64,000 bases of DNA from Actinoallomurus spadix (GTDB lineage Bacteria; Actinomycetota; Actinomycetes; Streptosporangiales; Streptosporangiaceae): assembly GCF_024055725.1 (NCBI RefSeq), contig NZ_JAMXMX010000017.1:1-64000 (forward strand), written 5' to 3'. This document shows positions 51,813-59,051 of this stretch, piece after piece; the stretch's first letter is position 1; each line of letters starts with the position of its first letter. The position numbers and the translations under genes are program-made. A model generated the notes under the pieces. The model was given only the letters and a program-made list of their open reading frames with translations. It did no database searches and was not told the DNA's origin.

Positions 51813-53134
51813 GACTCCACGCCGAACACGCCTGGCTCGGAGACCGCGTCGCGGCCGACGTCCTCATCGAGATCGCCGGGGAGCGGTTCGTCCGGATCAC
51901 CCCGGGCGTGCCGGCACCGCCGGACGCCGAGCGCCTGCCCGGCCTGACGCTGCCCGGCATGGCCAACGTGCACTCCCACGCCTTCCACCGCGCCCTGCGC
52001 GGACGGGTCCAGGCCGGTGGAGGCACCTTCTGGACCTGGCGCACCCACATGTACGAGGTCGCGGCCCGGCTCGACCCGGACTCCTACCTCGCGCTGGCCC
52101 GCGCGGTGTACGCCGAGATGGCCCTGGCCGGGATCAGCTGCGTCGGCGAGTTCCACTACCTTCACCACGGCCCGGGCGGCACCCCCTACGCCGACCCGAA
52201 CGCCTTCGGCGAGGCGCTCCTGCAGGCCGCCCGCGAGGCCGGCATCCGGATCACGCTCCTCGACGCCTGCTACCTGACCGGCGGCATCGGCAAGGATCTG
52301 GAAGGGCCGCAGCTCCGGTTCGGCGACGGCACGGCCGACGCCTGGGCCGACCGGGTCTCGCGGCTGCGCGCGGACGACCACGCCCGCGTCGGCGCGGCCC
52401 TCCACTCCGTACGCGCCGTCCCCGCCGACCAGATCCGCACCGTCGCCCAGTGGGCCCGCCGGCTCCGCGCCCCGCTCCACGTCCACCTGTCCGAGCAGCC
52501 CGCCGAGAACGAGGCGTGCCTCGAGACGTACGGCATGACGCCGACGCAGCTGCTGGCCGACAAGCGGGCGCTCGGCGGCCGGACCATCGCCGTCCACGCC
52601 ACTCACCTCACCGCCGAGGACATCGGCCTGCTCGGCGCCAGCCAGAGCGGCGTGTGCATGTGCCCCACCACCGAACGCGACCTGGCCGACGGCATCGGAC
52701 CCGCCCGCGGCCTGGTCACCGCCGGATCGCCGCTCTCCCTCGGCTCCGACCAGCACGCGATGATCGACCTGTTCGAGGAGGCCCGCGCCGTCGAACTCGA
52801 CGAGCGGCTCCGCACCCGCAGGCGCGGTCACTGGACCGCCGGGGAACTCCTGGCCGCCGCGACGTGCAACGGCCACTCGGCGCTCGGCTGGCCGGAGGCG
52901 GGCCGCATCGAGCCCGGCTCGTACGCCGACCTCGTCACCGTCGATCTGGACTCCGTACGCCTCGCCGGCGCCGCCCCGGACCACCTCGCCGAGTCGGCCG
53001 TCTTCGCCGCCTCACCCGCTGACGTCCGCCACGTCATGGTCTCCGGCCGGCAGATCGTCCGCGACGGCCACCACCTGCTGATCGACGACGTCCCCACCGC
53101 CCTGTCCCGAGCGATCGCCGCCCTGACCACCTAG
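51809..53134 (+). CDS. hutF: Formimidoylglutamate deiminase HutF
   Basis: 441 residues, amidohydrolase superfamily. Metal and substrate motifs: ANVHSHAFHRALRG, HVHLSEQPAENEACLE, AVHATHL and LGSDQHAMIDLFEE, the HutF pattern. It converts N-formimidoylglutamate to N-formylglutamate and ammonia, defining the four-step branch with an amidohydrolase at the end. Overlaps the previous gene by ATGA. Confidence 0.92.
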   Translation: MRLHAEHAWLGDRVAADVLIEIAGERFVRITPGVPAPPDAERLPGLTLPGMANVHSHAFHRALRGRVQAGGGTFWTWRTHMYEVAARLDPDSYLALARAVYAEMALAGISCVGEFHYLHHGPGGTPYADPNAFGEALLQAAREAGIRITLLDACYLTGGIGKDLEGPQLRFGDGTADAWADRVSRLRADDHARVGAALHSVRAVPADQIRTVAQWARRLRAPLHVHLSEQPAENEACLETYGMTPTQLLADKRALGGRTIAVHATHLTAEDIGLLGASQSGVCMCPTTERDLADGIGPARGLVTAGSPLSLGSDQHAMIDLFEEARAVELDERLRTRRRGHWTAGELLAAATCNGHSALGWPEAGRIEPGSYADLVTVDLDSVRLAGAAPDHLAESAVFAASPADVRHVMVSGRQIVRDGHHLLIDDVPTALSRAIAALTT

Positions 53135-53230
53135 TCGCGACAGCGGTCTTGTATTTCAGACGGTGGTCACGTGCCGCGTGCCGGGAGGTCGCGGCGAAGG
53201 TGCGATGCTGGCGGGGAGAGGGAGGTGTGC

Positions 53231-54373
53231 GTGAGCATTGTGATCACGAACATCGGGGAGCTCGTCGGGGCCGACGCGGAGCGGTGGGTGATCGAGGACG
53301 CCGCGCTCGTCATCGACGGTGACCGGATCGCCTGGGCCGGAACGGCCGCCGCCGCGCCGGCCGCGGACGAGGCGGTCGACGCGGGCGGACGGGCGGTGCT
53401 GCCCGGGTTCGTCGACTCCCACGCCCATCTGGTCTTCGCGGGGGAGCGAGCGGAGGAGTTCGCCGCGCGGATGAGCGGCCGGCCGTACGCCGCCGGCGGC
53501 ATCCGGACGACCGTCGCGAAGACCCGCGGCGCGTCCGACGACGAGCTGCGCGCCAACGTACGGCGGCTGGTGGCGGAGATGGCCCGGCAGGGGACCACGA
53601 CGATCGAGTGCAAGTCGGGGTACGGGCTGACCGTCGCCGACGAGGAGCGCGCGGTGCGGATCGCCGCCGAACTGGTCGACGAGGTCACCTACCTCGGCGC
53701 GCACGTCGTTCCGAACGGGACGGACGCCGGCGACTACGTCCGGCTCGTCGCGGGGGAGATGCTGGAGGCGTGCGCGCCGTACGCGCGGTGGATCGACGTC
53801 TTCTGCGAACGCGGGGCGTTCGACGCCGACCAGACGCGGGAGATCCTGTCGGCGGGCAGGGCCGCCGGACTGGTCCCGCGCCTGCACGCCAACCAGCTCG
53901 GCCACGGGCCGGGCGTCCGGATCGCGGTGGAGTACGACGCCGCGTCGGCCGACCACTGCACGTTCCTGTCGGACGACGACGTGGCCGCGCTGGCGGACTC
54001 GGAGACGGTGGCGACGCTGCTGCCCGGCGTGGAGTTCTCCACGCGTCAGCCGTACCCCGACGCCCGCCGTCTCCTCGACGCCGGTGTGAAGGTCGCGCTG
54101 GCGACCGACTGCAATCCAGGGTCCTGCTACACCTCGAGCATGGCGTTCTGCGTGGCCCTCGCGGTCCGGGAGATGCGCATGACGCCGGAGGAGGCGGTGC
54201 GGGCGGCCACGGAGGGCGGTGCCCGGGCCCTGCGGCGGGCCGATGTGGGGCACCTGCGGCCCGGGGCGCGCGCCGACGTGCTCCTGCTCGACGCCCCCTC
54301 GCACATCCATCTCGCCTACCGGCCGGGAGTGCCGCAAGTGGCCCGGGTATGGCGGACCGGACTGCCGGTCTGA
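53231..54373 (+). CDS. hutI: Imidazolonepropionase HutI
   Basis: 380 residues. [41 protein letters not shown] and [10 protein letters not shown] are the signature segments of imidazolonepropionase. It opens the imidazolone ring to N-formimidoylglutamate. GTG 53231 has GGGAGG upstream; the frame to the left is not coding. Last gene of the hut operon. Confidence 0.93.
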   Translation: MSIVITNIGELVGADAERWVIEDAALVIDGDRIAWAGTAAAAPAADEAVDAGGRAVLPGFVDSHAHLVFAGERAEEFAARMSGRPYAAGGIRTTVAKTRGASDDELRANVRRLVAEMARQGTTTIECKSGYGLTVADEERAVRIAAELVDEVTYLGAHVVPNGTDAGDYVRLVAGEMLEACAPYARWIDVFCERGAFDADQTREILSAGRAAGLVPRLHANQLGHGPGVRIAVEYDAASADHCTFLSDDDVAALADSETVATLLPGVEFSTRQPYPDARRLLDAGVKVALATDCNPGSCYTSSMAFCVALAVREMRMTPEEAVRAATEGGARALRRADVGHLRPGARADVLLLDAPSHIHLAYRPGVPQVARVWRTGLPV

Positions 54374-54535
54374 CTATTCAGAAACCATTCGTGTCAATTA
54401 TCTTAGTCATTGATCTTGCTAAGTAAGACGCCGCCGAGGCGGCCCGAGGTGGCCATGCCACGATGCGGGATTGACTGTTAACGCTTCGTCATTCACTCTT
54501 GGGGGAATCGCCCCCAGCCCCTCGGGAGCCTCCTG

Positions 54536-54607
54536 ATGTACCTGCGTGGCCACCTACTGCCTGAAACCCGTCTCTCACGGTCGGTCGCCGACCGCATGTC
54601 CTTCTGA
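54536..54607 (+). CDS. Possible 23-residue peptide upstream of the regulator
   Basis: ATG 54536 with GGGAG at 7 bases opens a 23-codon frame (MYLRGHLLPETRLSR and then SVADRMSF). It carries no signal or known motif. It could be a leader peptide controlling the next gene or chance. Confidence 0.3.
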   Translation: MYLRGHLLPETRLSRSVADRMSF

Positions 54608-54627
54608 GCCGGCGTACGAAAGGCTTT

Positions 54628-54658
54628 CACCGAGCCCGGGGAATTCATCGGCTCGGTG
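54628..54658. promoter_or_regulatory. Hairpin in the leader of the ramR-like gene
   Basis: Perfect 9-base arms CACCGAGCC and GGCTCGGTG with a 13-base loop, ending 25 bases before ATG 54684. In this position it could affect translation or stability of the regulator mRNA, or terminate upstream transcription. Confidence 0.5.
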
Positions 54659-54683
54659 GAGTCAATAATGCCAAGAGGCGGGA

Positions 54684-55289
54684 ATGATACGCGTTCTCAT
54701 CGTGGAGAATACGAACCTGGTCCGTGGCGGGCTCGTCGCCCTGCTCAACGCCCAGCCTGACATGTCGGTCGGCGCCGCCTTAGATTCCGCGGACAAGGCA
54801 CTGCCCACCGCCCTGGAGACCGACCCCGACGTGGCCCTGATCGGCACGGGCCTGGCAGGAGGAGATGGCTTCGCGGTCGCGCGCGCGTTGCACGACGAAC
54901 TGCCCTCCTGCGGCATCCTGATCATGGCCGACCGCCGCCGGCCGGGCGACCTGCGTCGGGCGGTGGCCGCCGGGGTGATGGGGTACCTCCTCATCGACAC
55001 CCCGCCGGAGGACCTCGCCGACGCCGTCCGGCGGGTCGCGCAGGGCGAGCGGGTGATCGACGCGGAGCTGGCCTTCGCCGCCCTCGAGACCGTCGAGAGC
55101 CCTCTCACCGACCGTGAGCTGGACGTCCTGCGGCTCGCCGCGCAGGGGGCGTCATCCGCCGAGATCGCGGATCACCTCTTCCTGTCGGTCCGCACCGTCC
55201 GGAACCACATGTCGCGCATCATCGGGAAGGTAGGCGCGCGCAACCGGGTCGACGCCATCCGCATCGCCGGCGACGCGGGCTGGCTCTGA
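54684..55289 (+). CDS. Atypical NarL/LuxR response regulator, RamR-like
   Basis: 201 residues. A receiver-like domain is followed by a LuxR helix-turn-helix (LTDRELDVLRLAAQGASSAE, then IADHLFLSVRTVRNHMSRI). In the receiver the phospho-acceptor position is Gly54 (PDVALIGTGLAGGDG) and the acidic pocket reads Glu8-Asn9, so phosphorylation is unlikely. Orphan regulators of this type (RamR/AmfR) activate class III lanthipeptide clusters. It is convergent to the ABC genes, and its last 9 codons lie in a 42-base tandem repeat. Confidence 0.82.
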   Translation: MIRVLIVENTNLVRGGLVALLNAQPDMSVGAALDSADKALPTALETDPDVALIGTGLAGGDGFAVARALHDELPSCGILIMADRRRPGDLRRAVAAGVMGYLLIDTPPEDLADAVRRVAQGERVIDAELAFAALETVESPLTDRELDVLRLAAQGASSAEIADHLFLSVRTVRNHMSRIIGKVGARNRVDAIRIAGDAGWL

Positions 55290-57071
55290 GCGGTCGCCGT
55301 TCGCACGGCCGGCGACGCGTGCCGGCTGTGAGCGGTCGCCGTTCGCGTCGCCGGCGACCTGGGCCGGTTCCGAGCCGTCCGCCGCCCAGTGCCCGTGCAG
55401 GTCGCGGTACGGCTCGCAGCGGGTGAGCAGGTCCTCGTGGCCGCCGAGCCAGGCCCGCGTGCCGTCGAGCATGAGCACGCGGCGGGCGCGCCGCGCCGAG
55501 GTCATCCGGTGCGCGATGACGATGAGGGAACCGGGCCGCGCGGCGAAGGCCGCCTCGGCGCGCTCCTCCGCCGCCGCGTCGAGATGGCAGGTGGCCTCGT
55601 CCAGCAGGACGAGCCGCGCCGGGGACAGGTAGGTGCGGGTCAGCGCGACGAGCTGGCGTTCCCCGGCGGACAGCGTGGCCGGGTCGATCCGCGCGTCGTA
55701 TCCGCCGAGGCGTTCGGCCAGGGCCGTCAGGCCGACGGCGTCCGCGGCGGCGTCGAGCTCGGCGTCGCCCGGAGGCGCGGTGTCCGCCCGCAGGTAACCC
55801 AGGTTGTCCCGCAGCGTGCCGCCGAAGACGTACGCCTCCTGCGGGATGAGCGCGCGGAACTCCGGCGCGACCTGCGAGGCGGGCGTGCCGCCCAGGAAGA
55901 CGGTGCCGCGCGAGGGAGTGAGCAGCCCGGCGACGAGCAGGGCCAGCGTCGACTTGCCGATGCCGCTCGGGCCGACGATCGCGAGGTGGTCGCCGTCGGG
56001 CACCGTCAGGGACAGGTCGTCGATCACCGGCTCGGCGTCCGGCCCGTACGCGAAGGTGACCCGGGACAGCCGCAGGTCACCGCCGCCTCCGGCCGGGCGA
56101 GGCACGGCGGGGACCTCGCCGGTCTCGATCAGGCGGCCGAGGGTCACCGCCAGGCGCAGGCCGCTGCCGCCCAGGCCCCGGATGGCGGTGTGCAGCGCGG
56201 GGGTGAGCCCCTGCAGGACGTACGTCAGCGCCCCGAGTACCGCACCCGGTGTCGCGCCGTGCCGCAGCAGCCACGGCGCGGCGGCGACGATCGCCAGGAG
56301 CGGCAACCGGCCGCCGACGGCCAGCGCGATCGTACGTCCGGCGGCGATCCGGGCGACGGACCGGGCCGCCGCCGCCTGAGCGTCGATCAGCCGCCCGATC
56401 TTGGCGGACCTGGCGTCCTCCGCGCCGCAGGCGACGATGTCGCGGAGACCGGTGGCCAGCGCGGTCGAGGACCCGGCGATCCGCTCCTCGGCGAGGATGA
56501 GGTCACGCTGGCGGGCCATGGCCCGCGACACCATGCCGAGGAACAGGCCGAGCCCCAGCGCGACCGGTGGCACGACGAGGAGGAGCGTCACCGGCAGCAG
56601 GGCCGACAGGCCGATCAGCGCGCTCGCCAGCGTGAACACGAATCCCCGGATGACGACCAGCAACCCCGCGAAGGTGTCGCGGACGATCTCGACGTGCTGG
56701 GTGAGCCGGGCGACGGCGGCGTCACCCGGGCGGCCTGTGCGGACGGCCTCGTGGACGGCGCCGCGGACGACCTGGCGGACCAGGGCGTCCCGGAGCGGTT
56801 CGACGATTCCGGCCAGCGGCCGGTACGCCGCCGCGCTGCCGACCGCTCCCGCGGCGGCGGCGACGGCCAGCGCGGCCAGCCAGGCCAGTCCCGTTCCCGT
56901 GCGGTGGGTCAGGAACGCGTCGGTGGCGCCCGCGACGGACCGGCCGAAGACGAGGACGGGTGCCGCCTCGACCGCCGACCAGACCGCGAGCAGCGTCGCC
57001 TCACGCGGACGGCGGCGTACCGCGCCGGCCAGCACCCGGCCGCCGCTGAGACGTCTCCGCCGCCGTGACAT
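55152..57071 (-). CDS. ABC exporter half-transporter, RamB/AmfB-like
   Basis: 639 residues: six-helix membrane domain, then ATPase with Walker A GPSGIGKS, variant signature LSAGERQLVALTRTY and canonical Walker B LVLLDEATCHLD. Likely forms a heterodimer with the preceding exporter and secretes the mature lanthipeptide. Start ATG 57071 overlaps the previous stop by TGATG. Oddity: the last 60 or so residues contain three 14-residue repeats (units like PARVAGxANGD) and run antisense through 138 bases of the regulator gene. Confidence 0.85.
   Translation of the reverse strand: MSRRRRRLSGGRVLAGAVRRRPREATLLAVWSAVEAAPVLVFGRSVAGATDAFLTHRTGTGLAWLAALAVAAAAGAVGSAAAYRPLAGIVEPLRDALVRQVVRGAVHEAVRTGRPGDAAVARLTQHVEIVRDTFAGLLVVIRGFVFTLASALIGLSALLPVTLLLVVPPVALGLGLFLGMVSRAMARQRDLILAEERIAGSSTALATGLRDIVACGAEDARSAKIGRLIDAQAAAARSVARIAAGRTIALAVGGRLPLLAIVAAAPWLLRHGATPGAVLGALTYVLQGLTPALHTAIRGLGGSGLRLAVTLGRLIETGEVPAVPRPAGGGGDLRLSRVTFAYGPDAEPVIDDLSLTVPDGDHLAIVGPSGIGKSTLALLVAGLLTPSRGTVFLGGTPASQVAPEFRALIPQEAYVFGGTLRDNLGYLRADTAPPGDAELDAAADAVGLTALAERLGGYDARIDPATLSAGERQLVALTRTYLSPARLVLLDEATCHLDAAAEERAEAAFAARPGSLIVIAHRMTSARRARRVLMLDGTRAWLGGHEDLLTRCEPYRDLHGHWAADGSEPAQVAGDANGDRSQPARVAGRANGDRSEPARVAGDADGVDPVARAYLPDDARHVVPDGADRQEEVIRDLGG
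55261..55386. repeat. Three 42-base tandem repeats at convergent gene ends
   Basis: Units at 55261-55302, 55303-55344 and 55345-55386. The first two are close copies (both end GAGCGGTCGCCGTTC), the third more diverged. Unit one contains the end of the regulator gene; on the minus strand all three are read by the ABC exporter as three 14-residue units. A slippage duplication of the regulator's 3' end would explain the extended exporter tail. Confidence 0.8.
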
Positions 57072-58876
57072 CAGCGGAACACCGCCCGGTACTCCGGGTC
57101 GGCCCACAGCTCCCGGTGCGGGGCGCAGGCGCGGATCCGGCCGCCGTCGAGCCAGGCCACCAGGTCGGCGCGGGCCGCCGTCGTCACGCGATGCGCGATG
57201 ATCAGCCGGGTGCGGGGGTCGCGCGTGAGAATGTCCCCGATCCGCATCTCGGTGACGGTGTCGAGGCTGGAGGTGGCGTCGTCGAGGACGAGCACCGTGC
57301 CGGGGTGGGCGAAGGCCCGGGCCAGGCCCAGCCGCTGCAGCTCACCGCCGGAGAGCGGGGCGGCGTCCGGGGGAGTGCCGTAGCCGGCGGGCAGGCGCCG
57401 GATGAAGCCGTCCGCCTGCGCCGCGCACGCCGCCCGCATCGCGCACGCCGCCGGCACGGCCTCGGCGGCGGCTCCGGAGCGATCCGCGGGAGGCGCGGGG
57501 GCGGTGCCGCCCGTGATCGCCTCGGCGATGGTCGCGCCGAACAGGACGGGCCGGGCGAACGCGTACCCGATCGCCCGCCGGAGCGCCGTACGGCTCAGGT
57601 CGCGCAGTGGGACGCCGTCGAGCAGGACCTCGCCCGCGTCCGGCTCGGCGAGGCGGCCGGCCAGCGCGGCCAGCAGCGACTTGCCGGATCCGGACCGGCC
57701 GACGACGGCGACGGCCCGGCCGCCGGGGACGGTCAGGTCCAGTCCGTCGAGGACCGGCGCGGCCGACACCCCGCGGAACTCCAGGCGCCCGGGCCCCTCC
57801 GGCGGTGAGGCGGTGCCGTACGCGGGCGGCTCGCGGTCCAGCACCGGAGCGAGGCGGGCCGCTCCGGCGCGGGCGCGGGCCAGCCGGCCGAGCTGGGTGA
57901 TCACCGGGCCGATGTCGGCGCCCAGCCCGGCGTACTGCGTCGCGGCCAGCAACCCGCCCGCGGTCAGCCGCCCGGCGGCCACCTCCCAGCCCGCGACGGC
58001 CAGGACCGCGATCTGCAGCAGCGGAAGCGCGAGGGTGCCCCGGCCCGCGGTCGCGGCCTGCACCCGCCAGGTCGCGTGCCCGTGCTCGGCGAGCTCGGGG
58101 AGGGGCGCGAGGATCCGGGTGATCTCGCGGTCGGCCGTGCCGGCGGCCGCGACCGTCCGGTTGCCGGCCAGCGCCTCGACGAGGCGGGCGGCGATGACGC
58201 CCTGGACGGCCAGGTAGCGGCCGACGATGGCGGAGGTGTCCCGGACGAAGGCGGTCAGCACCGCGAAGATGACCGGCAGGCCCAGCGCGAACGTCAACGC
58301 GAGCCACGGGTCGAGCAGCAGGAGGGCGATCATCCCGCCGACCGGCGGCAGGACGGCCGTGATCGCGAGGACGACGGCGGACGGCGCGAGGCCCGTGTCC
58401 GCGGTGGCCGTGACGGCGCGGCTGGTCACGTCGCCCGCCGCGAGGCCGGGCGACGTGTGCGCGCCGCGCGTACTCTCGTCACCCGATCCGCCGGCGGCCC
58501 GCACCGTGGGGGAGGCGCGCCGGGCGACGCCGCAGGGCCCCTCGCCGCCTGGGCTTCGCCTCGTTCCGGCCGACGGGCCGAGGGCGAGCAGGCGGCGTAC
58601 GAAGCGATGCCGCATCCGCGCGGTGGCGGCGGCCGCACTGGTCCCGATCGCGAGTTCGGTGAGGACGTCGCCGGCCGTCGCGGCGGCCACCAGCGCGGCG
58701 TACGCGAGCGGCCAGGTGGACGTCCCGCCGTCACGCAGGACGCCGTCCACGGCGAGGCCGAGGACGGCCGGCAGGAGCGTCTCGGCTCCCGCCCGTACCA
58801 AAGAGGTGACGGCGAGCAGGCTCGCCCAGGCGCCGCCGTCGCGGACAGCCCGAATCACGAGCCCACTCGCCGTCAT
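57071..58876 (-). CDS. ABC exporter half-transporter, RamA/AmfA-like, with degenerate catalytic site
   Basis: 601 residues: membrane domain (first about 320, with an Arg/Ser/Gly-rich insertion near residue 110-150) and ATPase with Walker A GRSGSGKS, signature LSGGELQRLGLARAF and Walker B VLVLDDATSSLD. The residue after the Walker B Asp is Asp instead of the catalytic Glu, as in the degenerate site of heterodimeric exporters; its partner has the normal Glu. ATG 58876 has GGGAGA 4 bases upstream; ATG 58921 is possible. It directly follows the precursor gene. Confidence 0.85.
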   Translation of the reverse strand: MTASGLVIRAVRDGGAWASLLAVTSLVRAGAETLLPAVLGLAVDGVLRDGGTSTWPLAYAALVAAATAGDVLTELAIGTSAAAATARMRHRFVRRLLALGPSAGTRRSPGGEGPCGVARRASPTVRAAGGSGDESTRGAHTSPGLAAGDVTSRAVTATADTGLAPSAVVLAITAVLPPVGGMIALLLLDPWLALTFALGLPVIFAVLTAFVRDTSAIVGRYLAVQGVIAARLVEALAGNRTVAAAGTADREITRILAPLPELAEHGHATWRVQAATAGRGTLALPLLQIAVLAVAGWEVAAGRLTAGGLLAATQYAGLGADIGPVITQLGRLARARAGAARLAPVLDREPPAYGTASPPEGPGRLEFRGVSAAPVLDGLDLTVPGGRAVAVVGRSGSGKSLLAALAGRLAEPDAGEVLLDGVPLRDLSRTALRRAIGYAFARPVLFGATIAEAITGGTAPAPPADRSGAAAEAVPAACAMRAACAAQADGFIRRLPAGYGTPPDAAPLSGGELQRLGLARAFAHPGTVLVLDDATSSLDTVTEMRIGDILTRDPRTRLIIAHRVTTAARADLVAWLDGGRIRACAPHRELWADPEYRAVFR

Positions 58877-58931
58877 CGGTCTCCCTGCCTTCATGGCCCG
58901 GGCCATGGTTCCCGGGGCCATTCGTCGGTCA

Positions 58932-59045
58932 TCAGAGGCAGATCGTGATGCTGTGCGAGCTGTGGCACAGCAGGCTCAGGCTGCTGTTCGTCTCGCCGCC
59001 ACCACCCGGGGTGGACTCCATGCCCTGCATGTCGAGAAGCGTCAT
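58932..59045 (-). CDS. Class III lanthipeptide precursor, SapB/AmfS-like
   Basis: 37 residues. The leader begins MTLLDMQGMESTP, matching the LxDLQ-type recognition motif of SapB (RamS) and AmfS leaders. The core holds two ring motifs, SSLSLLC (Ser21, Ser24, Cys27) and SSHSITIC (Ser29, Ser32, Cys36), ending in Cys-Leu. The second fits the class III Ser-x-x-Ser-x-x-x-Cys pattern; the first is one residue shorter. AGGAGG, which overlaps the lanKC stop, precedes ATG 59045. The product is expected to be a surface-active morphogenetic peptide like SapB. Confidence 0.88.
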   Translation of the reverse strand: MTLLDMQGMESTPGGGGETNSSLSLLCHSSHSITICL

Positions 59046-59051
59046 CGTGTT

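Larger units (their letters stand above)
54374..54683. other. 310-base region between hutI and the lanthipeptide regulator
   Basis: An AT-rich start (54374-54425) probably ends the hut transcript or holds a promoter. A short hairpin GGGGG-AATCG-CCCCC lies at 54501-54515, then a possible 23-codon peptide, then a larger hairpin before the regulator. No larger gene is visible. Confidence 0.45.

Noticed and set aside
55265-55386. Short spaced repeats as a CRISPR array
   Set aside because: The 42-base units are contiguous with no spacers and lie within coding sequence, so this is an ordinary tandem duplication.
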